Of a DNA stretch of 18,322 bases, positions 1-6,578 are shown piece after piece. How positions within the stretch are numbered: position 1 is the first letter of the stretch; every line of letters starts with the position of its first letter. The position numbers and the translations under genes are program-made. The stretch spans positions 1-18,322 of the forward strand of contig JAUZQR010000194.1 of the NCBI GenBank assembly GCA_030950865.1, in the 5' to 3' direction. The notes under the pieces were generated by a model, which saw only the letters and a program-made list of their open reading frames with translations, did not search any database and was not told where the DNA came from. The stretch comes from Mariprofundaceae bacterium (GTDB lineage: Bacteria > Pseudomonadota > Zetaproteobacteria > Mariprofundales > Mariprofundaceae).

Positions 1-825
1 ATGGGCACACGCTTTTTACCTGCCACCAAAGCAACACCCAAAGAAATGCTGACGATTGTGGATAAACCACTGATTCAGTATGGCGTGGAAGAAGCTCTAG
101 CTGCGGGCATGGATGATATCGTGATGGTTACAGGGCGTGGTAAACGCTCCATTGAAGATCATTTTGATATTTCTGCAGAGTTAGAAGCAAATCTGCATGC
201 CGCTGGCAAAGATGACTTGTACAAGACAGTTTCACATGTGGCACGTATGGCGAATGTTGCTTATGTCAGGCAAAAACAGCCCTTGGGCTTGGGGCATGCG
301 GTATTGTGCGCTGCACCGTGGGTTGGTGATGAGTGTTTTGGCGTGTCATTGGCTGATGAATTGATTTTATCTGAGGGTAAATCAGCCATGCAACAACTAC
401 GAGATGTGCATGAACAAACTGGTGCATCAGTGATTGGCTTGGCATCGGTGCCTGATAATGAAGTCTCACGTTATGGTATTGTGGATGCAAAAGATGAACA
501 TGGTCTGTTGCGTTTGTATGGCATGATTGAAAAGCCATCGATTGCTCGAGCACCGTCGAATTTAGCGATGATTGGCCGCTATATTTTCACGCCGCGACTT
601 TTTGATTTATTAAAAGATACCAAGCCTGGTGCGGGCGGTGAAATTCAACTGACAGATGCCATGTGCCAATTGGCTTCGGAAGAGCCTGTGTATGGTGTGG
701 TGGTTGAAGGGTTGCGTTTTGATGCGGGCAACCCATATGGCTTCTTGTTGGCGAACGCAACACTGGGATTGAAACACAAAGAGCATGGCGAGGCTTTACG
801 GACGGCATTAAAAGCACTGCTATGA
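1..825 (+). CDS. galU: UTP-glucose-1-phosphate uridylyltransferase, 5' end cut by window
   Basis: Makes UDP-glucose from UTP and glucose-1-phosphate in the cytoplasm, for surface polysaccharide and LPS synthesis. The visible 274 residues begin inside the nucleotide-binding loop: GTRFLPATKA at residues 2-11 normally follows about 10-15 more residues, so the ATG at base 1 is almost certainly an internal Met and the true start lies upstream of the window. Further GalU signatures are QPLGLGHAVLCA (93-104), a metal-site-like LADE (117-120, usually LADD or similar), SRYGI (156-160), EKP (177-179), GEIQLTDA (213-220) and DAGNPYGFL (241-249). The C-terminus is complete. Its TGA overlaps the next start codon as ATGA, so tsaB is probably translationally coupled. 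The family call is secure. A closely related nucleotidyltransferase for another sugar is a less likely alternative. Confidence 0.94.
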   Translation: MGTRFLPATKATPKEMLTIVDKPLIQYGVEEALAAGMDDIVMVTGRGKRSIEDHFDISAELEANLHAAGKDDLYKTVSHVARMANVAYVRQKQPLGLGHAVLCAAPWVGDECFGVSLADELILSEGKSAMQQLRDVHEQTGASVIGLASVPDNEVSRYGIVDAKDEHGLLRLYGMIEKPSIARAPSNLAMIGRYIFTPRLFDLLKDTKPGAGGEIQLTDAMCQLASEEPVYGVVVEGLRFDAGNPYGFLLANATLGLKHKEHGEALRTALKALL

Positions 826-1469
826 CTTACCCTCTTTTAGCTTTGGATGTTGCGACAAATACTGCGTGTGTTTGTTTGATAAATGCTGAAGGAAAAGTGT
901 TTACAGAAACGGCGTCACCTGGAAAACAGCATTCAAATACGGTGTTGCCATTACTTCAAGATGTATTAAAGCAAGCTGATTTAACTTGGGGCGATTTAAA
1001 AATGTTGGCTTTGGGGCAAGGTCCAGGTTCTTTTACAGGCCTTCGTATTGCGGCAGCGATGCTTGCAGGGGTTAACGCGTCATTGAAACTACCTATTTGG
1101 GGTTTGTCCTCGTTGGCGATTACTGCTATGCAAACACAAAGTGATAAGCCGCTTTGGGTGTTGGAAGATGCGCGAGCTGGTGAGGTGTTTGTAGGTTATT
1201 ATCAACAAGGTGAACGCCTGCAAGATGATGTCTGTAAATGTTGGAGTGAGATTCAAGGTATGCCTACTGACAGCTTTGCTGCACAACAAGAGCCTGCGAT
1301 TACTTTACCAGATTGGCATAGGCTACCATTACCAATGGATCGTGCTCAGGCTATGAGCCTGCTTATTCAGACGTTGTGGGATAAAACGGATCATACCGCG
1401 CATACACCATGGATTCAGCCCGTGTATTTACAGTTATCACAAGCGGAGAAAAATTTACAACATGTCTAA
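822..1469 (+). CDS. tsaB: tRNA t6A37 threonylcarbamoyltransferase complex subunit TsaB
   Basis: TsaB is the non-catalytic partner of TsaD in the TsaB-TsaD-TsaE complex, which transfers threonylcarbamoyl to A37 of ANN-decoding tRNAs in the cytoplasm. The 215-residue protein shows the ASKHA-fold N-terminus LALDVATNTA (6-15), an HSN motif (37-39), the diagnostic GPGSFTGLR (67-75), DARAGEVFVGYY (116-127) and a late PVYLQ (200-204). Length is slightly under the usual 220-230, with a short C-terminal half. The start codon overlaps the galU stop (ATGA) and no Shine-Dalgarno sequence is visible, which fits translational coupling. tsaD and tsaE are not in the window. rimI, often the neighbour of tsaB, lies about 6 kb away on the other strand. 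Confidence 0.95.
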   Translation: MTYPLLALDVATNTACVCLINAEGKVFTETASPGKQHSNTVLPLLQDVLKQADLTWGDLKMLALGQGPGSFTGLRIAAAMLAGVNASLKLPIWGLSSLAITAMQTQSDKPLWVLEDARAGEVFVGYYQQGERLQDDVCKCWSEIQGMPTDSFAAQQEPAITLPDWHRLPLPMDRAQAMSLLIQTLWDKTDHTAHTPWIQPVYLQLSQAEKNLQHV

Positions 1470-1941
1470 GCCAATGCGCGTACTTTTTGTTTGTTTGGGG
1501 AATATTTGTCGCTCACCCTTGGCAGAAATTATTGTGCATGGTCAGGCAGAAAAAAAAGGCATAAGTCATGAGTTTATATTTGCTTCAGCGGGTACAGGTG
1601 ATTGGCATGTTGGTGGTCCTGCGGATGTGCGCTCTGCACAGACCGCAGCACAACACGGCTTGGATTTAAGCGGGCATCGTGCCCAACAACTTACTGCCAA
1701 TAAAGTGAATGACTGGGATTGGTTTGTGGCGATGGATGATGATAATCGCACAAATTTATTGGCAATGGGCGTGCCTGAGAATCGTTTGTTAATGATGCGC
1801 CAGTTTGAGACAGACTCCTCTACAATTTTGGATGTTCCCGACCCATATTATGGTGGTGCAGACGGCTTTGAAGATGCCTATGTGATGTTATGTGATAATG
1901 CCGACTATATATTGGACTATTTACTACAAGAGAATGATTAA
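1462..1941 (+). CDS. low-molecular-weight protein-tyrosine phosphatase
   Basis: Dephosphorylates protein phosphotyrosine. In proteobacteria such enzymes (Wzb/Etp type) often oppose BY-kinases that control polysaccharide export, and some act on arsenate instead. The P-loop CxxxxxR followed by Ser is C11-LGNIC-R17-S18, and the general acid Asp is D127 in the DPYYGG motif (127-132). The 159-residue length is normal. The start overlaps the tsaB stop by 8 bp. A GGAG at 1445-1448 is 13 nt away, rather far. A second Met (residue 5, base 1474) would give the more typical MRVLFVCLGN start, so the start is uncertain by four residues. The location behind galU suggests a surface-sugar role, but no kinase or export gene is visible. 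The stop overlaps the convergent lipoprotein gene by 4 bp. Confidence 0.92.
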   Translation: MSKPMRVLFVCLGNICRSPLAEIIVHGQAEKKGISHEFIFASAGTGDWHVGGPADVRSAQTAAQHGLDLSGHRAQQLTANKVNDWDWFVAMDDDNRTNLLAMGVPENRLLMMRQFETDSSTILDVPDPYYGGADGFEDAYVMLCDNADYILDYLLQEND

Positions 1942-2399
1942 CGCCCCTGTGTTGGTCCAACTTTGATTGTGACACGGGTGGACAACGTGCTTTCTTCAAC
2001 ACTAATCATGCAGGATTTATCACTTTTAATAAAACTGATTAAATATTTATCACCTTCGCTAAATGCATTTAGAAACTGCCATTCATACTTGGGCATTTCA
2101 CTGCGGAAAAATTTGGCAAGACTATCGCCTTTTACATAACCACTATAGGTAATCACACCCATGGTCACACCTGGTGCTTCATACACAAAACTACGGTCTG
2201 CATCACGCGATAATTTGGCTGGTACAGGAATATCATCAAATTCAGGCACCATAACAATGACAGGAGCGGCATTTTTAAGGCTGCTTTGAGGTTGTTTGGC
2301 AGTATTTGTTTGTTGGCTCTTAGCGGCTTCAGGTTTATGTACTAGACCACATGCTGAAAAAGAAAAAAGGCATAACAAAACAAGCAAACGATGCAACAT
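1938..2399 (-). CDS. small predicted lipoprotein, function unknown
   Basis: I do not recognise a named family. The N-terminus is a lipoprotein signal: MLHR, a hydrophobic stretch, then FSFSAC with the acylated Cys at residue 17 and Gly after it. This predicts an outer- or inner-membrane-anchored periplasmic protein. A Lys/Ala/Gln/Ser-rich linker follows to about residue 50, then a compact domain with PVPAKLS, YSGYVKGDSL, KFFRSEMPKYEW and a beta-rich end with a single Cys. A longer reading frame opens at 2414, but GAGGGG at 2407-2412 lies 7 nt before the ATG at 2399, so I chose 2399 (153 aa). It is the last gene of the cupin-kinase operon, 49 bp after the kinase stop, and its own stop overlaps the convergent phosphatase gene. 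Confidence 0.85.
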   Translation of the reverse strand: MLHRLLVLLCLFSFSACGLVHKPEAAKSQQTNTAKQPQSSLKNAAPVIVMVPEFDDIPVPAKLSRDADRSFVYEAPGVTMGVITYSGYVKGDSLAKFFRSEMPKYEWQFLNAFSEGDKYLISFIKSDKSCMISVEESTLSTRVTIKVGPTQGR

Positions 2400-2448
2400 A
2401 GAGAGACCCCTCATAACGACTGTTCAGGGTGAAGCATGAGACGGGAAG

Positions 2449-3435
2449 CTAGGATGTGCAAGCAGATGTTTTTAATAGGTTGCCGGCTAAACGGCGTGTG
2501 TAGTTATTAATTTTCCAATGATTAGGCATCCAGCCATCAAGAAAGCGATAAAAATCAACCCATGCAACTGGAAACAAGTCACGCCATTCATCCTCTAACG
2601 CATGAATATCCACCTCTTTCGTGCACTTTTGGATTGCTTGCCTTAAATACTTAAAATAAACATTCAAAAGCTCTTCTATATGTGTTTCGCACTGCTCATC
2701 ATCCAAGCAGCTACCCAAAAAATAAGCGACATCTTTCATGCCACAGCCACCACCGACATATTGAAAATCAACAGCGGAAACGGATTGACCATCATCGCTA
2801 AAACAAAAGTTAGCCAGCTTAGCATCACCATGAATAATGGTTTGATAACGCGCCTTTTTAAGCGCCAAATCAATATTTGACGCGGCTTGTTGCAGATCTT
2901 TATCTTGCATAGAGGCAAGTTCATCGGTGCGAGTATCCAAATGCCAATAACTGCCATGCTCCCACAAGCCTTTTGGCAGCTTGCCAAGAAATGTAGCATG
3001 GAAATATGCCAGCCAGTGCAGGCATTGATGAATACTCTCCATTCCCACTTGCTCTTTGCGTATGGAAAAGCCAGCAGCATCCAAATCTTCAAGTAAGATA
3101 ATATATTCATCATCGTGTGTGGTGGACAGATAACTTTTAGGAACACGACAGTTGTTATCACAATATTTAACCCAGTGTTCATACCAGTGCATTTCTATGG
3201 CATATGACTTTAGCTTTCTGGTATGGGAGGCATCACTATGCCAACCACGAGGATGATGGATAACCGAAGGTGGTTTGACATGCTTTAGAATAACACTAGC
3301 CACCTCTGAGCCTCTTAGTTGAAGGCGAATAATTTCACCATAACCACTCCACAGTGATTGAATCACTTCATCGGGTTGTACATGCTTGGCATGGGTTGCC
3401 TCTGCAACCATGCGCTGCAAGGCTGGATGTAGCAT
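2449..3435 (-). CDS. EcKL/APH-fold small-molecule kinase (phosphotransferase family)
   Basis: Predicted ATP-dependent kinase of the aminoglycoside-phosphotransferase fold, closest in pattern to the ecdysteroid-kinase-like (EcKL/CHK) group, which phosphorylates hydroxyls on small molecules. The substrate is unknown. The 328 residues show a candidate ATP-binding Lys (VILK, K51), LLEDLDA (114-120) in the hinge, the catalytic loop HGDAKLANF (202-210; D204, N209) and the metal-binding DFQ (223-225), followed by GGGCGMKDVAYFLG. All catalytic residues are present. There is no signal peptide, so it should be cytoplasmic. Its ATG shares a base with the stop of the upstream cupin gene (TAATG), indicating translational coupling and a shared pathway. 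Neighbours give no hint of antibiotic resistance. Confidence 0.88.
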   Translation of the reverse strand: MLHPALQRMVAEATHAKHVQPDEVIQSLWSGYGEIIRLQLRGSEVASVILKHVKPPSVIHHPRGWHSDASHTRKLKSYAIEMHWYEHWVKYCDNNCRVPKSYLSTTHDDEYIILLEDLDAAGFSIRKEQVGMESIHQCLHWLAYFHATFLGKLPKGLWEHGSYWHLDTRTDELASMQDKDLQQAASNIDLALKKARYQTIIHGDAKLANFCFSDDGQSVSAVDFQYVGGGCGMKDVAYFLGSCLDDEQCETHIEELLNVYFKYLRQAIQKCTKEVDIHALEDEWRDLFPVAWVDFYRFLDGWMPNHWKINNYTRRLAGNLLKTSACTS

Positions 3436-4343
3436 TATTTTACGAACTGAATATCAAGTGTGCGCAAATAGGTGTGTAACCCCGCATCTTGCACGGGGAA
3501 TACGTAAGCATCTTCATCTGATTCATTATGGTGAGAATGCCACCAACCTGGCGGTGTAATAAATACGGTGTTGGTTGCCCAATCGGCTTTAATTGGATTG
3601 ATAATATTGCCATCGCTATCTACTTCTTTACCGATTAGGGTATAGGTATTGGCACCAGAAGACACTGCCAAATCAAGCGCGACAGATTGGTGACGATGTG
3701 GTTTTTGAACTTCGCCAGCAGGTAATAAGTTAAACAATGACCACATACTGGGGCTGATTGTTTTGGTATCCATGCAATCGCGATTACCCAAAATCATACC
3801 AATACGGTTGCGTCCTTTACGCAGTGCAACATCACGCATGCCATTGACTTCATTTAAAAGCGCTTGCCCATCATAAAAAGCAGGCTTGAAACGCGCCTGG
3901 CTTGGTGAAACACCAAGATATTGCAACAAAGGCGCATCGTGTGTCCAATATAAAGCGGCATCATTATCAGCTTCATGGCGTAACCCTTGATTACTAGGCA
4001 TGGTGAAGGTGTCGCCCTTCTTCCATGTGATGATGCCGTCATCACAGATGGTACGACCTGAACCACGCATAACAAAAAATACTTCAGAGGTGGCAGTAGC
4101 TTGTGTGGTAATGGATTCATTGGGGCAAATACGGATATAGTTAGCCAGTAAACTTGGTGATGTGGCGGCATATGCTGTGCCAAGGGTATTGGCAATATTG
4201 AGTTCGATGACACGCGTTTCCCCCTGTTCATGCAATGATGCAGGGAAAGGCTGAATAGGAACGCCCTTTAAATTGGGTGTGGCGGCTGAGGAATACTCCC
4301 AATTCATGACTTGTTTTTTCCATGCTGTGTTTAATGTGTTCAT
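3435..4343 (-). CDS. two-domain cupin, gentisate-dioxygenase-like
   Basis: Bicupin of about 302 residues resembling the ring-cleaving gentisate/salicylate 1,2-dioxygenase group. The reaction is not established. The first cupin (about residues 60-140) keeps the shape EVFFVMRGSG, but at the usual HxH positions it has Gln and Thr (Q81, T83), so its metal site is probably lost. The second cupin (about 205-290) has HRH (216-218) before QSVALDLAV and PPGWWHSHH with His 269, 271 and 272, a plausible Fe(II) or other metal site. The frame opens at 4379, but GGGGTGA 7 nt before the ATG at 4343 supports the shorter start. It is the first gene of a minus-strand operon with an EcKL-like kinase and a lipoprotein. 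A sugar-isomerase-like or purely binding role is also possible. Confidence 0.83.
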   Translation of the reverse strand: MNTLNTAWKKQVMNWEYSSAATPNLKGVPIQPFPASLHEQGETRVIELNIANTLGTAYAATSPSLLANYIRICPNESITTQATATSEVFFVMRGSGRTICDDGIITWKKGDTFTMPSNQGLRHEADNDAALYWTHDAPLLQYLGVSPSQARFKPAFYDGQALLNEVNGMRDVALRKGRNRIGMILGNRDCMDTKTISPSMWSLFNLLPAGEVQKPHRHQSVALDLAVSSGANTYTLIGKEVDSDGNIINPIKADWATNTVFITPPGWWHSHHNESDEDAYVFPVQDAGLHTYLRTLDIQFVK

Positions 4344-4362
4344 ATATTTCACCCCGCTGCGA

Positions 4363-4391
4363 ATTATATTCGACCGCAAAGCGTAGCAGTT
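4363..4391 (-). promoter_or_regulatory. candidate promoter of the cupin-kinase operon
   Basis: On the minus strand a perfect TATAAT (4368 to 4363) lies about 20 bp before the cupin start and just ahead of its GGGGTGA ribosome site. The -35 region at 17-bp spacing reads AACTGC, a poor match, so an activator may be needed or the call may be wrong. The divergent ybeD gene starts 95 bp away and must use the same short region. Confidence 0.4.
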
Positions 4392-4438
4392 TTATTGCTT
4401 GCGTGCAGTGCGAAATAAGCGTGTTAGAATTGTGGATT

Positions 4439-4705
4439 ATGAAAGATAACGAATCATTGCTTACCTTCCCATGCCAGTTCCCCATTAAAATCATGGGCCT
4501 GCAATCGGATACATTTGAAACATCTATGGTGATGGTTGCACGTAAACATATCCCAAATCTTGGTGAAGGTAGTGTAAAAAGTCGGCCAAGCAAAACAGGC
4601 AAATACCTTTCTGTGACCATTACATTTCAAGCCGATAGCCGTGAACAGTTGGATAATCTTTATCGTGAATTATCAGCGCGTGATGATGTGAAAATGGTGC
4701 TTTAA
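4439..4705 (+). CDS. ybeD: DUF493/YbeD family protein
   Basis: Small ACT-like-fold protein of the DUF493 family (E. coli YbeD, which sits by lipB there). Its biochemical role is not firmly known. The 88 residues follow the family pattern: FPCQFPIKIMG (10-20), ARKHIP (34-39), a KSRPSKTGKY stretch (47-56) matching the KPSSKGNY of YbeD, then SVTITF, EQLDNLYREL (69-78) and the ending DDVKMVL. The frame is open back to 4322, but the upstream part would run across the divergent cupin promoter and has no family similarity, so the ATG at 4439 is the start. No good Shine-Dalgarno is visible. lipB and lipA are absent. The gene is 3 bp from the glycosyltransferase start, so the two are probably one transcript. 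Confidence 0.92.
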   Translation: MKDNESLLTFPCQFPIKIMGLQSDTFETSMVMVARKHIPNLGEGSVKSRPSKTGKYLSVTITFQADSREQLDNLYRELSARDDVKMVL

Positions 4706-4708
4706 ACG

Positions 4709-5947
4709 ATGATGCAGGTTTTGATTATTGCTTATGTCTTGCCCGAACCCAAGTCCACAGGGTCGGGTGCGAGAATGATGGAATTGATTCGATTGTTTCT
4801 AGCACAAGGTTGGTCAGTGCATATGGCTAGCCCTGCACAGGCGACAGATTATTCAGAAGACTTGAGTGCTTTGGGTATCAAAACATCAGAAATTGTCGTA
4901 AATAGCAGCAGTTTTGATGATTTTATTGCTAAAATGAACCCAAATATCGTACTTTTTGATCGTTTTGTGATGGAAGAGCAATTTGGTTGGCGTGTTGCCA
5001 AGCATTGTTCACAAGCCCTGCGAATATTGGAAACCATTGATTTGCATTGTTTGCGTGAGGCGCGACACCAACAAACAAAACGTACCCATGCTGTTGCTTT
5101 GGAGCCTGATAAGGAAGATTTATATAGCGATATTGCCTTGCGTGAAATTGCAGCGATTTATCGCTCGGATATATCGTTATTGATTTCAGATTATGAGTGT
5201 GAGGTGTTGGATAAATATTTCAGTGTTCCAAAAGATATATTGCATCTTTGCCCGTTTATGATTGCGCCTTCAACGCAAAGAATGCCTGCTTTTTCTGAAC
5301 GTGAACATTTCATAAGCATTGGCAATTTTCGCCATGCGCCGAACTGGGATGCTGTGCTTTGGCTTAAACAAGAAATTTGGCCTTTGATTCGCCAACAGCT
5401 TCCTCAAGCCGAGTTACATATTTATGGTGCTTATACACCACCAAAAGCTACTGCCTTAAACAATGCCAAAGAAGGCTTTTTTATCAAAGATAGAGCTGAG
5501 GATGTGCTGGAAGTTATGCAACAAGCGCGTATCAACCTTGCGCCGTTACGTTTTGGTGCTGGCATCAAAACCAAGCTTGCTGATGCCATGTTTGCAGGCA
5601 CACCAAGTGTGGCAACATCGGTGGGAGCAGAAGGCATGACAGGTGGGCTGGCATGGGGCGGGAGTATTGCCGATGATGCACAAGGATTTGCTGATGCAGC
5701 GGTTGCTTTATATCAAGATGAGAGCGCATGGAAGAAGGCGCAACATCGAGGCACAGCGATTTTGGAATCGCTTTTTGAGCCAACCAACAATGGGCAAGCA
5801 TTGTTGGAGCGTGTGCAGCAGACGATGGAGAATTTAAAGCAACATCGTCAGAATAATTTTACAGGGCAAATGCTTAACCATCATCACCACCGTAGTTCAG
5901 AATTTATGTCGCGCTGGATTGAAGCCAAAAATAAAACTACCGATTGA
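4709..5947 (+). CDS. GT4-type glycosyltransferase
   Basis: Predicted GT-B fold glycosyltransferase of 412 residues that moves a nucleotide-activated sugar onto an unknown acceptor, probably at the cytoplasmic face during surface glycan synthesis. The N-terminal half has a hydrophobic first strand and a glycine turn with SGAR (residues 19-22 region). The C-terminal nucleotide-sugar domain is clear: FISIGNFRHAPNWDAVLWL (201-219), LPQAELHIYG (231-240) and the donor loop APLRFGAGIKTKLADAMFAG (278-297) followed by TPSVATSVGAEGM. There are no membrane segments. The C-terminus carries a polar tail with four consecutive His (391-394). It starts 3 bp after ybeD, with a second ATG at 4712 as an equally possible start and no clear ribosome site. 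No other glycan genes lie beside it, so donor and acceptor cannot be inferred. Confidence 0.88.
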   Translation: MMQVLIIAYVLPEPKSTGSGARMMELIRLFLAQGWSVHMASPAQATDYSEDLSALGIKTSEIVVNSSSFDDFIAKMNPNIVLFDRFVMEEQFGWRVAKHCSQALRILETIDLHCLREARHQQTKRTHAVALEPDKEDLYSDIALREIAAIYRSDISLLISDYECEVLDKYFSVPKDILHLCPFMIAPSTQRMPAFSEREHFISIGNFRHAPNWDAVLWLKQEIWPLIRQQLPQAELHIYGAYTPPKATALNNAKEGFFIKDRAEDVLEVMQQARINLAPLRFGAGIKTKLADAMFAGTPSVATSVGAEGMTGGLAWGGSIADDAQGFADAAVALYQDESAWKKAQHRGTAILESLFEPTNNGQALLERVQQTMENLKQHRQNNFTGQMLNHHHHRSSEFMSRWIEAKNKTTD

Positions 5948-5974
5948 TTGCATAAGGTCTATGATACTTATACT
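5948..5974 (+). promoter_or_regulatory. weak candidate promoter for the DUF992 gene
   Basis: TATACT at 5969-5974 resembles a sigma-70 -10 box. Possible -35 boxes are TTGCAT (5948-5953, 15-bp spacing) or TTGATT (5944-5949, 19-bp spacing). Neither spacing is ideal. It would give a leader of about 70 nt that contains the minimal reading frame at 6020. Confidence 0.28.
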
Positions 5975-6019
5975 CTGATGAGAAATGTTTTGTTGTTTAT
6001 AACGACGATCAAGAGGGTT

Positions 6020-6037
6020 ATGAAAGCAAACTTTTAG
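6020..6037 (+). other. possible five-codon leader minigene (MKANF)
   Basis: AAGAGGG (6011-6017) is followed 2 nt later by ATG and four more codons, then TAG. It ends just before the AAGGAGGG ribosome site of the DUF992 gene. It could be a regulatory minigene or chance. The spacing to the ATG is short. Confidence 0.22.
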
Positions 6038-6053
6038 GCATCAAGGAGGGTAT

Positions 6054-6548
6054 ATGCATCGACTAATGACTGGATTGTATGTGTTTATATTGCTTATTCT
6101 CCCTTGCTATGCGCTTGCTGCTCATATTGAGGTTCCGAAACACATCATTGGTACGTTAAAGTGTAAAGTTTTACCGCACACAGGTTTGAATTTACTTATT
6201 CATTCGAGCAAGGAGATTCGTTGCGAATTTGTCTCTCAAGATAAGCGTTTTGTAGAATATTATAAAGGTGAAACGGGCATCAAATTTGGTATAGATATAG
6301 GTTTTGGCAAACATGAAAATATTATTTATTCCGTTCTTGCTAGAGATTTTGAACAAGGGAAATACCAGCTAGCGGGCAAATATTCTGGAGCCTCTGGCAG
6401 TGCAACCTTGGGTCTTACCGCTGGCGATTCAGCACCGATTGAAAAAAATGATAAAAGTGTTTCCTTACAGCCTATTCAGGTTAAAGGTAGTGGTACAGGA
6501 GCTGCTGCTGGGCTTAGTTATTTATATCTAGAAGCTGCTAATAAATGA
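6054..6548 (+). CDS. secreted DUF992 family protein
   Basis: Predicted exported protein of 164 residues matching the DUF992 family, whose function is unknown and which is best known from Alphaproteobacteria. Residues 1-23 form a signal peptide (MHRLMTG, hydrophobic core, ALAA). The mature part has GTLKCKV and EIRCEF, giving a Cys pair (C37, C57) likely to form a disulfide. It also has YKGETGIKFGIDIGFG (70-85), the Gly/Ala-rich GKYSGASGSATLGLTAG (108-124) and VSLQPIQVKGSGTGAAAGL (136-154), the most typical DUF992 block. No lipobox is seen, so it is probably soluble in the periplasm. It has one of the strongest ribosome sites in the window, AAGGAGGG at 6043-6050. It stands alone, with convergent fetB downstream. 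Its more AT-rich codons and odd family distribution suggest possible acquisition. Confidence 0.82.
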   Translation: MHRLMTGLYVFILLILPCYALAAHIEVPKHIIGTLKCKVLPHTGLNLLIHSSKEIRCEFVSQDKRFVEYYKGETGIKFGIDIGFGKHENIIYSVLARDFEQGKYQLAGKYSGASGSATLGLTAGDSAPIEKNDKSVSLQPIQVKGSGTGAAAGLSYLYLEAANK

Positions 6549-6560
6549 CAAGCTGAAAAT

Positions 6561-6578
6561 AAAAAGAAAGCTCTTTTT
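6561..6578. terminator. weak bidirectional hairpin between convergent genes
   Basis: AAAAAGA, loop AAGC, TCTTTTT: a 7-bp AT-rich stem with T runs in both directions, placed between the DUF992 stop and the fetB stop. It could end both transcripts, but the stem is weak and low in GC. Confidence 0.3.

Noticed and set aside
2736..3182. 148-codon minus-strand frame inside the kinase gene
   Set aside because: It is a shifted frame of the kinase coding sequence. The kinase frame carries the intact HGD and DFQ motifs.
4322..4438. N-terminal extension of the ybeD-like protein
   Set aside because: It would cross the divergent cupin promoter and start, has no family similarity, and DUF493 proteins begin near the Met at 4439.
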